Shown here: piece after piece, positions 35,976-44,835 of the stretch | Numbering within the stretch: the first letter of the stretch is position 1 | How the letters are laid out: every line of letters begins with the position of its first letter | Source: Arenimonas terrae | Lineage (GTDB): Bacteria; Pseudomonadota; Gammaproteobacteria; Xanthomonadales; Xanthomonadaceae | Direction of reading: 5' to 3' | DNA: 64,000 nucleotides | Assembly: GCF_006265115.1 (NCBI RefSeq) | Contig: NZ_SMDR01000001.1 | Span: 806,001 to 870,000, forward strand | Program-made: the position numbers and the translations under genes | Notes under the pieces: model-generated | Database searches by the model: none | What the model was told of the DNA's origin: nothing | The model's input: the letters and a program-made list of their open reading frames with translations, nothing else

Positions 35976-37478
35976 ATGAGCGACATCCTGATCGGCAAGG
36001 GCGACCTGCCCGCGCGCCTGCTGGGCAAGTACGGCAACCGCCATGGCCTGGTCGCCGGCGCCACGGGCACCGGCAAGTCGGTGACCCTGATGGTGATGGC
36101 CGAAGGATTCTCGCGCCTGGGCGTACCGGTGATCATGGCCGACGTGAAGGGCGACATCGCCGGCCTCGCCGTCGCCGGCAGCAGCAACGAGAAGATCGCC
36201 GCGCGCGTGCAGCAGATCGGCGTCGAGGGCTACGTCAACGAAGCCAGCCCGGTGGTGTTCTGGGACCTGTACGGCAAGCTCGGGCATCCGCTGCGCACGA
36301 CGGTGTCGGAAGTCGGCCCGGCGCTGATGTCGCGCATGCTCGAACTCAACGACGTGCAGTCGGGCGTGATGGACATCGCCTTCAAGCTGGCCGACGACAA
36401 GGGCCTGCTGCTGCTCGACCTCGACGACCTGCGCGCCCTGCTCGGCTTCGTGGCCGAACACAAGGGCGACATCTCCAAGGAATACGGCCTGGTCAGCCCG
36501 CAGTCGGTGGCGGCGATCCAGCGCGCCCTGCTGCGCCTGGAGCAGGACGGCGGCGAGCAGTTCTTCGGCGAACCGGCGGTGCAGCTGGCCGACCTGATGC
36601 GCCAGGACATGTCGGGCCGCGGCATCATCAACCTGCTGGCGGCCGACCAGCTGATCCTGCGCCCGCGCCTGTATTCGAGCTTCCTGCTGTGGCTGCTGTC
36701 GGAGCTGTTCGAGACGCTGCCGGAAGTGGGCGACCTGGAGGTTCCCAAGCTGGTTTTCTTCTTCGACGAGGCGCACCTGCTGTTCGACGACTGCCCGCCG
36801 GCGCTGCAGCAGCGGGTGGAACAGGTCGTGCGCCTGATACGCTCCAAGGGCGTGGGCATCTACTTCTGCTCGCAGAACCCCGACGACGTGCCCGACGAGG
36901 TGCTCGGCCAGCTCGGCAACCGCGTGCAGCACGCGCTGCGCGCCTTCACCCCGCGCGACCAGAAGGCGGTGCGCACCGCCGCCGAAACCTTCGTGCAGAA
37001 CCCCAAGCTCGACGTCGCCAGGGTGATCGGCGAACTGGGCGTCGGCGAAGCCCTGGTGTCGATGCTGCTGGACAAGGGCATCCCGATGCCGGTCGAACGC
37101 GCGCTGATCGCGCCGCCGCGCTGCCGCATGGGTGCGATCACGCCCGAAGAGCGTGCCGTCGTGCGCGCCCGCAGCCCGGTCGGCGGCAAGTACGACACCG
37201 CGGTGAACCGCGAGTCGGCCTTCGAGATGCTGGCCCAGCGCGCCGAACAGGCCACCGCGCCGGAGCCGCAGGCCAAGGCGCCGGCACCGGGCGCACCCGC
37301 CCCCAAGGCGACGCCGGAAACGCCGTCCAGGCTCGACGAATTCCTGTGGGGCACCAAGCGCCGCCAGGGCGCGGTGGAAGCCGCCGCGAAATCCGCCACC
37401 CGCACCGTCGCGACCGGCCTGGGCCGGCAGCTGCTGCGCGGCATCCTGGGCAGCCTGCTCGGCGGCAAGAAGCGCTGA
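35976..37478 (+). CDS. HerA-like (DUF853/YjgR) ATPase
   Basis: P-loop ATPase of 500 residues in the HerA/FtsK-like DUF853 family. Walker A is GATGTGKSV at about residues 28-36, Walker B is KLVFFFDEAHLLFDD near 263, and the arginine-finger region GIYFCSQNPDDVPDE follows. The last 80 residues are Ala/Pro/Lys-rich and end in a basic helix (LLRGILGSLLGGKKR) that may touch membrane or DNA. HerA proteins pump DNA with NurA nucleases in archaea; no nuclease partner lies nearby, and the bacterial role is unclear. The gene is cytosolic and precedes greB. Confidence 0.92.
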   Translation: MSDILIGKGDLPARLLGKYGNRHGLVAGATGTGKSVTLMVMAEGFSRLGVPVIMADVKGDIAGLAVAGSSNEKIAARVQQIGVEGYVNEASPVVFWDLYGKLGHPLRTTVSEVGPALMSRMLELNDVQSGVMDIAFKLADDKGLLLLDLDDLRALLGFVAEHKGDISKEYGLVSPQSVAAIQRALLRLEQDGGEQFFGEPAVQLADLMRQDMSGRGIINLLAADQLILRPRLYSSFLLWLLSELFETLPEVGDLEVPKLVFFFDEAHLLFDDCPPALQQRVEQVVRLIRSKGVGIYFCSQNPDDVPDEVLGQLGNRVQHALRAFTPRDQKAVRTAAETFVQNPKLDVARVIGELGVGEALVSMLLDKGIPMPVERALIAPPRCRMGAITPEERAVVRARSPVGGKYDTAVNRESAFEMLAQRAEQATAPEPQAKAPAPGAPAPKATPETPSRLDEFLWGTKRRQGAVEAAAKSATRTVATGLGRQLLRGILGSLLGGKKR

Positions 37479-37532
37479 GGCAAACCACCGGCACCGCTGG
37501 CGCCACGATACGACCCCCTGCCCCGACCCCGC

Positions 37533-38033
37533 ATGTCACGCTGGCGCCCCCCTCCGGAACACTCCACCCCGATCATTACCCGCGCCGGTTTCGAACGCCT
37601 GCGCGCGGAGCTGGACGAGCTGTGGCGCATGCGCCGGCCCGAAGTGGTCAAGGCCCTGGCCGCCGCTGCGGCCGAAGGCGACCGCAGCGAGAACGCCGAG
37701 TACACCTACCGCAAGAAGCAGTTGGGCGAGATCGATCGCCGCGTGCGCTATCTCAGCAAGCGCCTGGAGGTCCTGAAGGTGGCGGAGGGCCGGCCCTCCG
37801 ATCCCGGCGCCGTGTTCTTCGGTGCCCGCCTGGAAGTCGAGGACACCGACAGCGGCGACACCGCCCGCTACCGCATCGTCGGCCCCGACGAAACCGATGC
37901 CAGGGCCGGCGACATCAGCGTGGATTCGCCGCTGGCGCGCGCCGCGCTGAAGAAGCGCGTGGACGACGAGTTCGAGGTGGCGCTGCCGGGCGGGATGCGG
38001 CGGTTCGTCGTGGTGTCCGTGCAGTACGACTAG
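37533..38033 (+). CDS. greB: transcription elongation factor GreB
   Basis: A 166-residue cleavage factor that rescues backtracked RNA polymerase. The N-terminal coiled coil begins [18 protein letters not shown] and carries the acidic tip [20 protein letters not shown], and the C-terminal FKBP-like domain includes [19 protein letters not shown] and [13 protein letters not shown]. The run [10 protein letters not shown] and the long N-terminus favour GreB over GreA. It lies 54 bases after the HerA-like gene and converges on an ABC exporter. Confidence 0.94.
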   Translation: MSRWRPPPEHSTPIITRAGFERLRAELDELWRMRRPEVVKALAAAAAEGDRSENAEYTYRKKQLGEIDRRVRYLSKRLEVLKVAEGRPSDPGAVFFGARLEVEDTDSGDTARYRIVGPDETDARAGDISVDSPLARAALKKRVDDEFEVALPGGMRRFVVVSVQYD

Positions 38034-38043
38034 CGCCTGCCTT

Positions 38044-39924
38044 TCAGCGGTACCCGGCCGCCTGCAGCTCGAACAGCTCCGCATAGCGCCCCTGCTGGGC
38101 GAGCAGCTCCTCATGGGTGCCGACCGCCTCCACCTGGCCCTGGTCGAGCACCAGGATGCGGTCGGCCATGCGCACGCTGGAGAACCGGTGCGAGATCAGC
38201 ACGGCGGTGCGGCCGTCGCTGAGCTCCTTGAAACGCTGGAACACCTCGAACTCCGAGCGCGCGTCCAGCGCGGCGGTCGGTTCGTCCAGGATCAGCAGCT
38301 GCGAATCGCGCATGTAGGCGCGCGCGATCGCAACCTTCTGCCACTCGCCGCCCGACAGGTCCACGCCATTCCTGAAACGCTTGCCGATCACCTGGTCGTA
38401 GCCCCTGGGCAGCTTCGCGATCACGTCGTCCGCCAGGCTGCGCCGGGCCGCCTCGACGATGCGGGCGCGGTCGCCGCGCGCCTCGACGCGTCCGACCGCG
38501 ATGTTTTCGGCGGCGGTGAGGTGGTAGCGCACGAAGTCCTGGAAGATCACGCCGATGTTCCGGCGCAGCACGTCCAGGTCGTAGTCGCGAAGGTCGTGGC
38601 CGTCGAGCAGGATGCGGCCCTCGTCCGGGTCGTAGAGCCGCGCCAGCAGCTTCACCAGCGTGGTCTTGCCGGCACCGTTCTCGCCGACCAGGGCCAGCAC
38701 TTCGCCGGCCTTGAGCGTGAAGGACAGGTGCCGCACCGCCCAGCGCTCGGCGCCGGGATAGCGGAAGCCGACGTCCTCGAACACGAAACCCTGGTGGATG
38801 ACGGCCGGGAACGGCCGCGGCGACGGCGGCGAGGTGATCTCCGGCGCGATCTCGAAGAACGAGAACAGGTCGTCCAGGTACAGCGCCTGCCCCGCCACCT
38901 GCGAGAACCCGACCAGCATGCCCTCCAGCAGCTGGCGCAGGCGCCGGAAGCTGCCGGCCAGGAAGGTCAGGTCGCCGATGCTGAACTCGCCGCGCACGGT
39001 GCGCCAGGCGATGTAGGCATAGGCCACGTAATAACCGAGCGTGCCCAGCGCGGTGAGCAGGCTGCCCCAGCCGGCGCGCCGGATCGCCAGGCTGCGGTTG
39101 GCTCGGTAGAACTTCTCCGACAGTTCGCGGAAGCGCCCGATCAGGAAGGCATGCAGGCCGAAGATCTTCACTTCCTTGGCCGTCTCGACGCTGGCACCGG
39201 TCTGGCGCAGGTACTCGAGCTCGCGCCGCTCAGGCGTCCAGGAGTAGTTCAGCGTGTAGTTGAGTGCGTTGAAGTGCGCCTCTCCCAGGAAGGCCGGCAC
39301 CAGGGCCACCGCCAGCAGCAGGATCAGCCAGGGGGCGTAGACGATCAGGCCGGCGGCGAAGCTGACGATGGTCACCAGGTCCTGCGCCTGCCCGAACAGC
39401 TGGCTCATCAGGGTCATGCGGCCCATGGTCTGGCGGCGGGCGCGGTCCAGGCGGTCCTGCAGCTCGCTGTCCTCGAAGTCTTCCAGGTCCAGCAGCGCGG
39501 CATGTTCCATCAGGCGCACGCTGGTCGCATTGGTGAACAGTTCCGACAGCAGCGAGTCGAACAGCGACACCAGCCGTCCCAGCACGTCCGACAGCACCGC
39601 CAGGCCGAACTCCAGCGCCAGCAGCCACAACAGCGGCTCGAGCAGGCCGCTGTCCAGCCACTGGCCGATCGTGGTGAGCCGCGCATCCAGGCCGACCAGG
39701 CGCAGCGCCTCGTCGATGATGAGCTTGCCGACGTAGAGCATCACCACCGGCAGCAGTGCGCGGACCAGGCGCAGGCCGAGCGTGGCCAGGGTCAGCGACG
39801 GACTGGTGTCCCAGATCTGGCGCAGGAACGGCCGCAGGTTCCGGAGCGCGTCGAAGCGCTCGCGCACGCTGGGGCGGCTGGATTTTGCCGGCTTCGGCGT
39901 GGTTTCGCGGCTGGCGTTCGCCAT
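38044..39924 (-). CDS. ABC exporter, fused permease and ATPase
   Basis: Half-size exporter of 626 residues, inner membrane, with six membrane helices in about residues 35-330. The ATPase part has Walker A VGENGAGKTT near 410, signature LSGGEWQKVAIARA near 515, Walker B LLILDEPTAALD and the switch histidine in LISHRFSSV. The N-terminal 25 residues are basic and Ser/Lys/Pro-rich. The signature SGGEW and the linker around VFEDVGFRYPG resemble peptide or antibiotic exporters, but the substrate cannot be read. It is unlike the exporter at 12 kb outside the ATPase core. A small secreted protein gene lies 27 bases upstream of it on the map, on the same strand. Confidence 0.9.
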   Translation of the reverse strand: MANASRETTPKPAKSSRPSVRERFDALRNLRPFLRQIWDTSPSLTLATLGLRLVRALLPVVMLYVGKLIIDEALRLVGLDARLTTIGQWLDSGLLEPLLWLLALEFGLAVLSDVLGRLVSLFDSLLSELFTNATSVRLMEHAALLDLEDFEDSELQDRLDRARRQTMGRMTLMSQLFGQAQDLVTIVSFAAGLIVYAPWLILLLAVALVPAFLGEAHFNALNYTLNYSWTPERRELEYLRQTGASVETAKEVKIFGLHAFLIGRFRELSEKFYRANRSLAIRRAGWGSLLTALGTLGYYVAYAYIAWRTVRGEFSIGDLTFLAGSFRRLRQLLEGMLVGFSQVAGQALYLDDLFSFFEIAPEITSPPSPRPFPAVIHQGFVFEDVGFRYPGAERWAVRHLSFTLKAGEVLALVGENGAGKTTLVKLLARLYDPDEGRILLDGHDLRDYDLDVLRRNIGVIFQDFVRYHLTAAENIAVGRVEARGDRARIVEAARRSLADDVIAKLPRGYDQVIGKRFRNGVDLSGGEWQKVAIARAYMRDSQLLILDEPTAALDARSEFEVFQRFKELSDGRTAVLISHRFSSVRMADRILVLDQGQVEAVGTHEELLAQQGRYAELFELQAAGYR

Positions 39925-39951
39925 CGGTGCTCCGGGGCGGGGTCCCGGAGA

Positions 39952-40602
39952 CTACTCTTCCAGCCCCAGCGTTACGTTGGCGTCGGGAGCGTCTTCCATG
40001 TAGACCGGCGCGGTCGACACCGTGCTTCGGACTTCAGGCTGCGGCACGTAGGCGTCGTCCGTCAGCTTGTTCACCCTGCGCAGCTGCAGGCCGGTCAGGC
40101 GGTTGGTGCTGATCTCGAGGCTGTCGTGGTTGTTGGTGCGGCTGTAATACGTGACGTCGTCGCCGATCAGCCGCATGCGCCGCGCCTTGGGGTCGTAGCG
40201 GTAGCGGTAGGTGCTGGAGACCGCGCTGGTGCCGCCGGCCAGGTCCTCGACCACCAGCACGCCCTTCTTCACGCTCAGGGCCGCGCTGCCCAGCGGATAG
40301 GGATCCATCTCCGCTTCGCCGGCCGGGCCGTGGCCCATGTCCACTTCCTCGGCGTAGCCGATCATCACGACCAGCCTGCGCCACTCGTCCGGCATGCGAA
40401 CCACGTAAGCGGTATCGACCAGGCCGTCGCCATTGAAGTCGGCGTCCAGGCGGGTCTCCAGCACCAGGTCGCCGTCGTGCCGCATGAGCAGCATCTCGTC
40501 GGTCATCGGCTGCAGCACGTAAGGCTCGTCCGGACCCGGCGCATCGCCGGCGAACGCGGTCGGCACCCCCAGCAACATCGCAGCGAACATCGCGCTCTTC
40601 AT
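39952..40602 (-). CDS. secreted protein with an EF-hand-like loop, function unknown
   Basis: A 216-residue protein with a short signal peptide (MKSAMFAAMLLGVPTAFA). A calcium-type loop DADFNGDGLVDTAYV occurs near residue 54, as in dockerin or VCBS/FG-GAP repeats, and the rest is beta-rich (VVMIGYAEEVDMGHG, SSTYRYRYDPKARRMRLIGD). GGAGG eight bases before the ATG supports the start. I do not recognise a named family. It lies 27 bases before the ABC exporter on the same strand and 40 bases after rimO, so the three may be co-transcribed. Confidence 0.8.
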   Translation of the reverse strand: MKSAMFAAMLLGVPTAFAGDAPGPDEPYVLQPMTDEMLLMRHDGDLVLETRLDADFNGDGLVDTAYVVRMPDEWRRLVVMIGYAEEVDMGHGPAGEAEMDPYPLGSAALSVKKGVLVVEDLAGGTSAVSSTYRYRYDPKARRMRLIGDDVTYYSRTNNHDSLEISTNRLTGLQLRRVNKLTDDAYVPQPEVRSTVSTAPVYMEDAPDANVTLGLEE

Positions 40603-40642
40603 CGCCCAGCCTCCGGAATGTGGGGAAACCGACCCGCCCGAA

Positions 40643-41977
40643 TCAGTCCTCTTCCTCGCCGACCAGCCCGAACAGGTCGTGTTCGTCGCTGCCCATGATC
40701 CGCACTTCGCAGAAATCGCCGGGCTTCAGGCCCGCGGCGGCGCCGTCCTGGATCTGCACCAGGCCGTCGATCTCGGGCGCGTCGGCCTTCGAGCGGCCGA
40801 TCGCCAGCTCGCCGTCGATCGCGTCCACCAGCACCGTCTGTACGCTGCCGATCTTGCGCTCGAGCTTTTCGGTGCTGATCTGCGCCTGCAGCTCCATGAA
40901 ACGGGCCAGGCGCTCCTGCTTCACTTCCTCGGGCACGGCATCCGGCAGCGCGTTGGCGGTGGCGCCGTCCACCGGCGAATAGGCGAAGGCGCCGACGCGG
41001 TCGAGTTCGGCCTGGTCCAGGAAGGACAGCAGCTGCTCGAAATCCTCGTCCGTCTCGCCGGGGAAACCGACGATGAAGGTGCTGCGGATGGTCAGGTCCG
41101 GGCAGATCGCGCGCCAGCGCTGGATGCGCTCGAGCGTCTTGTCCACCGCGCCCGGCCGCTTCATCAGCTTCAGGATGCGCGGGCTGGCGTGCTGGAACGG
41201 GATGTCCAGGTAGGGAAGGATCTTGCCTTCCGCCATCAGCGGGATGATGTCGTCCACGTGCGGGTACGGGTACACGTAGTGCAGGCGGGTCCAGAGGCCG
41301 AGTTCGGACAGGCCTTCGCACAGGCCCTTCATGCGGGTCTGGTAGGCCTTGCCGCGCCATTCGCGCTCGGCGTACTTCACGTCCACGCCGTAAGCGCTGG
41401 TGTCCTGCGACACCACCAGCAGCTCCTTCACGCCGCCGCGCGCAAGCTTCTCGGCTTCGCGCAGCACCTCGTCCACCGGCCGCGACACCAGGTCGCCGCG
41501 CATGGAGGGAATGATGCAGAAGCTGCAGCGGTGGTTGCAGCCCTCGGAAATCTTCAGGTAGGCGTAGTGCTTGGGCGTGAGCTTGAGGCCGTAGTCCGGC
41601 AGCAGGTCGACGAAGGGGTCGTGGCGCGGCGGCAGGGCGGCGTGCACGGCGGTCATGACGCTGGCGTAGTCCTGCGGGCCGCTGATCGACAGTACGTCCG
41701 GATGCGCGGCGCGGATCTGCTCGGGCTTCTTGCCCAGGCAGCCGGTGACGATGACCTTGCCGTTCTCGGCCAGCGCCTCGCCGATCGCGTCCAGGCTCTC
41801 GGTCACGGCCGAGTCGATGAAGCCGCAGGTGTTGACCACCACCACGTCGGCCGCGTCGTAGCTGGGCACGATCTCGTAGCCCTCGACCCGTAGCTGGGTC
41901 AAAATGCGTTCGGAGTCTACGAGGGCCTTCGGGCAGCCGAGGCTGACGAAGCCCACCTTGGGGTGGCTGGCGGACAT
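40643..41977 (-). CDS. rimO: ribosomal protein S12 methylthiotransferase RimO
   Basis: Radical SAM enzyme of 444 residues that adds a methylthio group to an aspartate of ribosomal protein S12. The N-terminal UPF0004 domain binds one 4Fe-4S cluster ([34 protein letters not shown]), the radical SAM core has [15 protein letters not shown], and the TRAM domain is at the C-terminus (about 375-444). The [11 protein letters not shown] form separates RimO from MiaB. The ATG at 41977 gives the canonical start; longer in-frame starts only add reading of the divergent promoter region. Confidence 0.96.
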   Translation of the reverse strand: MSASHPKVGFVSLGCPKALVDSERILTQLRVEGYEIVPSYDAADVVVVNTCGFIDSAVTESLDAIGEALAENGKVIVTGCLGKKPEQIRAAHPDVLSISGPQDYASVMTAVHAALPPRHDPFVDLLPDYGLKLTPKHYAYLKISEGCNHRCSFCIIPSMRGDLVSRPVDEVLREAEKLARGGVKELLVVSQDTSAYGVDVKYAEREWRGKAYQTRMKGLCEGLSELGLWTRLHYVYPYPHVDDIIPLMAEGKILPYLDIPFQHASPRILKLMKRPGAVDKTLERIQRWRAICPDLTIRSTFIVGFPGETDEDFEQLLSFLDQAELDRVGAFAYSPVDGATANALPDAVPEEVKQERLARFMELQAQISTEKLERKIGSVQTVLVDAIDGELAIGRSKADAPEIDGLVQIQDGAAAGLKPGDFCEVRIMGSDEHDLFGLVGEEED

Positions 41978-42004
41978 GGGCGGGGGCACGGGGATGGGGC
42001 GCGG

Positions 42005-42010
42005 ATTATA
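42005..42010 (-). promoter_or_regulatory. putative -10 box (TATAAT) of rimO
   Basis: A perfect TATAAT on the minus strand, 27 bases before the rimO ATG. The -35 is GC-rich and not recognisable. Confidence 0.5.
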
Positions 42011-42068
42011 GCCCTCCCGGGTCGCCGGGCCGGTGTAGGCTGGGCCCCGGCACCGTTTGGGGGAGCGC

Positions 42069-42731
42069 ATGGGCCAGACCATCTCTATCAGTACCCGCCA
42101 CGGGCGCATTTCGGCCTGGCACGCCAAGCCGCACGTTGCGCCCCGGGGCGCCGTGATCGTGGTGCAGGAGATCTTCGGCCTGAATTCGCATATCCGGCAG
42201 GTGGCGGACCGTTTCGCCAACTACGGCTACGTCGCCGTCGCGCCTGCCCTGTTCGACCTGGTACACCCCGGAACCGAGCTGGGCTACGACGAGGCCGGCG
42301 TCGCACGCGGCCGGGAGATCGCCGCCGAGCTGGGCTTCAATGGCGCCCTGGACGGCGTGCGCGGCGCCTTCGACCTGCTCGAGAGCGAATACAAGGTCGG
42401 CGTGGTGGGTTTCTGCTGGGGCGGCAGCGTGGCCTTCCTGGCCAATACCCGCCTGGGCCTGCCGGCGGTCAGCTATTACGGCGGCCGGACGGTGCCCCTG
42501 CTGGGCGAACGCCCGAAGGCGCCGCTGATGCTGCATTTCGGCGAGACCGACCCGATCATCCCGCCCGAAGACGTGCAGAAGCACCGCGACGCCCTGTCCA
42601 GCGCCGAGATCCACGTCTGGCCGGGGGCCGGCCACGGTTTCAACTGCGACCAGCGCGCCGACTACAACGCCGAGGTCGCCCAGCAGGCCCTGACCCGGAC
42701 CCTGGGCTTCCTGCAGAAGAACCTGCGCTGA
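42069..42731 (+). CDS. dienelactone hydrolase-family protein
   Basis: Alpha/beta hydrolase of 220 residues. The catalytic triad is Cys in [11 protein letters not shown], Asp in [10 protein letters not shown] and His in [10 protein letters not shown], which is the dienelactone hydrolase arrangement. There is no signal peptide. The true substrate is unknown; many such proteins are broad carboxylesterases rather than catechol-pathway enzymes, and no aromatic degradation genes are nearby. The ATG at 42069 with GGGGGAG upstream was preferred over a TTG four codons earlier. The stop overlaps the HIT gene start. Confidence 0.92.
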   Translation: MGQTISISTRHGRISAWHAKPHVAPRGAVIVVQEIFGLNSHIRQVADRFANYGYVAVAPALFDLVHPGTELGYDEAGVARGREIAAELGFNGALDGVRGAFDLLESEYKVGVVGFCWGGSVAFLANTRLGLPAVSYYGGRTVPLLGERPKAPLMLHFGETDPIIPPEDVQKHRDALSSAEIHVWPGAGHGFNCDQRADYNAEVAQQALTRTLGFLQKNLR

Positions 42732-43156
42732 TGCCGGAAGCATTTTCGCTGGACCCGCGCCTGGCCGCGGACTCCGTCCTGGTTGCCGACGGCCCGCTGT
42801 CGCAGCTGCGCCTGGTCGACGACAAGCGTTTCCCCTGGCTGGTCCTGGTTCCGCGCCTGCCGGGCGCCGTCGAATGGCTGGACCTCGACGGCGCCGCCCA
42901 GCGCCTGCTGCTGGCCGAGATCAACCTGGCCGGCCACCTGCTGCGCGCGCTGGGCCCGGTGCACAAGCTCAACATCGGCGCCCTGGGCAACGTGGTGCGG
43001 CAGCTGCACGTGCACGTGGTGGCGCGACAGGAAGGCGACGCGGCCTGGCCCGGGCCGGTCTGGGGTTCGGGGCCGGCGCTGCGCCATCCGGAAGCGGACC
43101 GGCTGGCCCTGGTCGCCCGGCTGCGCCACCATCTGGACCCCCTGTCCCCCTCCTGA
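42731..43156 (+). CDS. HIT-family protein
   Basis: A 141-residue histidine-triad protein, presumably a nucleotide hydrolase or transferase. The triad region is VVRQLHVHVVARQEGD, where the third histidine of the usual HxHxHxx is replaced by valine. That variant is common in a short proteobacterial branch of the family but leaves catalysis uncertain. The ATG overlaps the stop of the hydrolase gene by one base (TGATG), so the two are coupled. Confidence 0.9.
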   Translation: MPEAFSLDPRLAADSVLVADGPLSQLRLVDDKRFPWLVLVPRLPGAVEWLDLDGAAQRLLLAEINLAGHLLRALGPVHKLNIGALGNVVRQLHVHVVARQEGDAAWPGPVWGSGPALRHPEADRLALVARLRHHLDPLSPS

Positions 43157-43163
43157 GGTTGCC

Positions 43164-43454
43164 ATGCGTCTGCTGTCCGCCCCCCTGCTCGGCCTGGCCC
43201 TGGGCCTGGCGAGCCTGCCCGCTGCTGCGGCCAACTACGAAGCCGAGGCCGCCAAGGCCGGCCAGAGCGCGTCTGCCGGCTATTCGGTCTACGTGGACGT
43301 GACCTTCGGGCTGCGCAAGCGCGTGGCCGCGAACGAACTCAACGACGCCCATCTCGCGTTCTCGAACCAGGGCTACGAGCCCGTGTCGATCGAACCGCAC
43401 ACCGAAAACGGCGACCTGCTGGGCTTCTTCGTCACCTACCGCAAGCGCGGCTAG
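43164..43454 (+). CDS. small secreted protein of unknown function
   Basis: A 96-residue protein with a signal peptide ending in LPAAAA (about residue 23). The mature part is about 73 residues with a balanced charge and no cysteine (GYSVYVDVTFGLRKRVAAN and GFFVTYRKRG at the end). GAGG six bases before the ATG supports the start. It follows the HIT gene by seven bases, so it probably shares that transcript. I do not recognise it. Confidence 0.75.
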   Translation: MRLLSAPLLGLALGLASLPAAAANYEAEAAKAGQSASAGYSVYVDVTFGLRKRVAANELNDAHLAFSNQGYEPVSIEPHTENGDLLGFFVTYRKRG

Positions 43455-43457
43455 GCC

Positions 43458-44042
43458 TCAGCGCGCGGGCGGCGGCGGGGCGTGGCCCTTGGCCGCCGCC
43501 AGCTCGTGGGCGATGCGTTTGGCCGCCTGGTGCATCAGGAACTCCACCGACTGCACCACGTTGCTCGAGGCGCCGATCGGCAGCGGCCAGCTGTTGCGGT
43601 CGACGACGATGCGCGCCAGCTCCTCGCCCGTTTCCAGATCGCTGACCACGACGGTGGCGTTGAACTCGCTCTTGCCGGCGAACCCGACCAGCGAACGCGC
43701 GGCCACGTTGCCCGGCTCCCACTGGTCGACGCTGCCGGTGATCTGCAGGGCAGGCGCGACCATCTTGGCCTGCGCCACCTCGGCGAAGGCGCCGGTGGCC
43801 CGGATCTCCTCGGCAACCTTGGCGGAAAAGGCCTTGCGCCCCTCTTCGATGGCCGCCGCACGTTCGGCGGCCTGCTCGGGAGTCTTCGCCTCACGGGTGT
43901 CGTTGGCGGCGAAATCCGCGACGATGACCCGGTCGTAATCGGCGATCGACCGCCCCGCGGCGCCTTGCTTGGTATCGAGCCGCCCCAGCGTGCCGCAGCC
44001 CGCCGCCATCAGCACCGCGCCCAACAGAACGATCGTCCGCAT
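43458..44042 (-). CDS. DUF4410-like lipoprotein
   Basis: Lipoprotein of 194 residues with signal MRTIVLLGAVLMAAG and lipobox MAAGC. The mature part contains DYDRVIVADFAANDTREA, KVAEEIRATGAFAEVAQAK and VVVSDLETGEELARIVVDRN, the pattern of DUF4410/CsgG-like outer-membrane lipoproteins that sum conserved strands around an ADF motif. GGGAG lies six bases before the ATG at 44042; the ATG at 44048 is too close to it. The function is unknown. It converges with the small secreted protein gene. Confidence 0.82.
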   Translation of the reverse strand: MRTIVLLGAVLMAAGCGTLGRLDTKQGAAGRSIADYDRVIVADFAANDTREAKTPEQAAERAAAIEEGRKAFSAKVAEEIRATGAFAEVAQAKMVAPALQITGSVDQWEPGNVAARSLVGFAGKSEFNATVVVSDLETGEELARIVVDRNSWPLPIGASSNVVQSVEFLMHQAAKRIAHELAAAKGHAPPPPAR

Positions 44043-44107
44043 CGCCATCTCCCGGTTTGCCCCAGCATACCCCCCCCATCCGGCCAAGGCGCACCGGCGT
44101 GAAAAGC

Positions 44108-44224
44108 CTCCCCTTGGCAAGGGGGGCGCGCCGAAGGCGCAGGGGATTGGAAGTAATGAGCCTGGGGCCCGCGATTCGTGAAACGAATCGTGGGAAGGAC
44201 TTGACGCGAATGCGTCAAGTCCTT
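44108..44224. repeat. three consecutive hairpins between dcd and the DUF4410 gene
   Basis: Stem 1 is CCCCTT-GGC-AAGGGG (44110-44124). Stem 2 is CGATTCGT-GAA-ACGAATCG (44172-44190). Stem 3 has 13-base arms AAGGACTTGACGC and complement around GAAT (44195-44224) and includes the last codons and stop of dcd. None is followed by a T run, so this is not a standard terminator, though stem 3 could stabilise the dcd 3' end. The surrounding GGCGCGCCGAAGGCGCAGGG resembles a dispersed repeat of this bacterial family. Confidence 0.6.
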
Positions 44225-44784
44225 GGCAGCGTGACCCCCGTCTGCCCCTGGTACTTGCCGCCGCGGTCCTTGTACGAGGTCTCGCAGACTTCGTCGGACT
44301 GGAAGAAAAGCATCTGCGCCACGCCCTCGCCGGCGTAGATCTTGGCCGGCAGCGGCGTGGTGTTGCTGAACTCCAGGGTCACGTGGCCTTCCCACTCGGG
44401 CTCGAGCGGCGTGACGTTGACGATGATGCCGCAGCGCGCGTAGGTGCTCTTGCCCAGGCAGACCACCAGGGTGTCGCGCGGGATGCGGAAGAACTCGACC
44501 GTGCGCGCCAGCGCGAACGAGTTCGGCGGGATGATGCAGACGTCCGAGACCACGTCCACGAAGCTCGTGGGATCGAAGTTCTTCGGGTCGACGATGGTCG
44601 AGTTGATGTTGGTGAAGATCTTGAACTCGCGCGCGCAGCGCACGTCGTAGCCGTAGCTGGAGGTGCCGTAGCTGACGATGCGGTGGCCGTCGGCGGCGTG
44701 CTTGACCTGGCCGGGCTCGAAGGGCTCGATCATTCCCTGGCCTTCGGCCATGCGGCGGATCCACTTGTCGGACTTGATGCTCAT
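44215..44784 (-). CDS. dcd: dCTP deaminase
   Basis: A 189-residue enzyme that deaminates dCTP to dUTP, the main route to dTMP in gammaproteobacteria. It has [19 protein letters not shown] at the N-terminus, the conserved [16 protein letters not shown], the catalytic Glu in [17 protein letters not shown], and [15 protein letters not shown]. Length is that of E. coli Dcd (193). A TAGAAT box and a 25-base leader precede it. The stop lies inside a 13-base hairpin. Confidence 0.97.
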   Translation of the reverse strand: MSIKSDKWIRRMAEGQGMIEPFEPGQVKHAADGHRIVSYGTSSYGYDVRCAREFKIFTNINSTIVDPKNFDPTSFVDVVSDVCIIPPNSFALARTVEFFRIPRDTLVVCLGKSTYARCGIIVNVTPLEPEWEGHVTLEFSNTTPLPAKIYAGEGVAQMLFFQSDEVCETSYKDRGGKYQGQTGVTLPRT

Positions 44785-44815
44785 GCGGGGCGGAGGCTCC
44801 GGGGCGAAAGCGGCG

Positions 44816-44821
44816 ATTCTA
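44816..44821 (-). promoter_or_regulatory. putative -10 box (TAGAAT) of dcd
   Basis: TAGAAT on the minus strand, 31 bases before the dcd ATG, in the 51-base gap after the DUF1287 gene. A convincing -35 is not seen. Confidence 0.35.
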
Positions 44822-44835
44822 CTGGCTGGCCCGGG

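Noticed and set aside
44195-44224. Hairpin at the dcd 3' end as a rho-independent terminator
   Set aside because: No T run follows on either strand; it is listed as a repeat structure instead.
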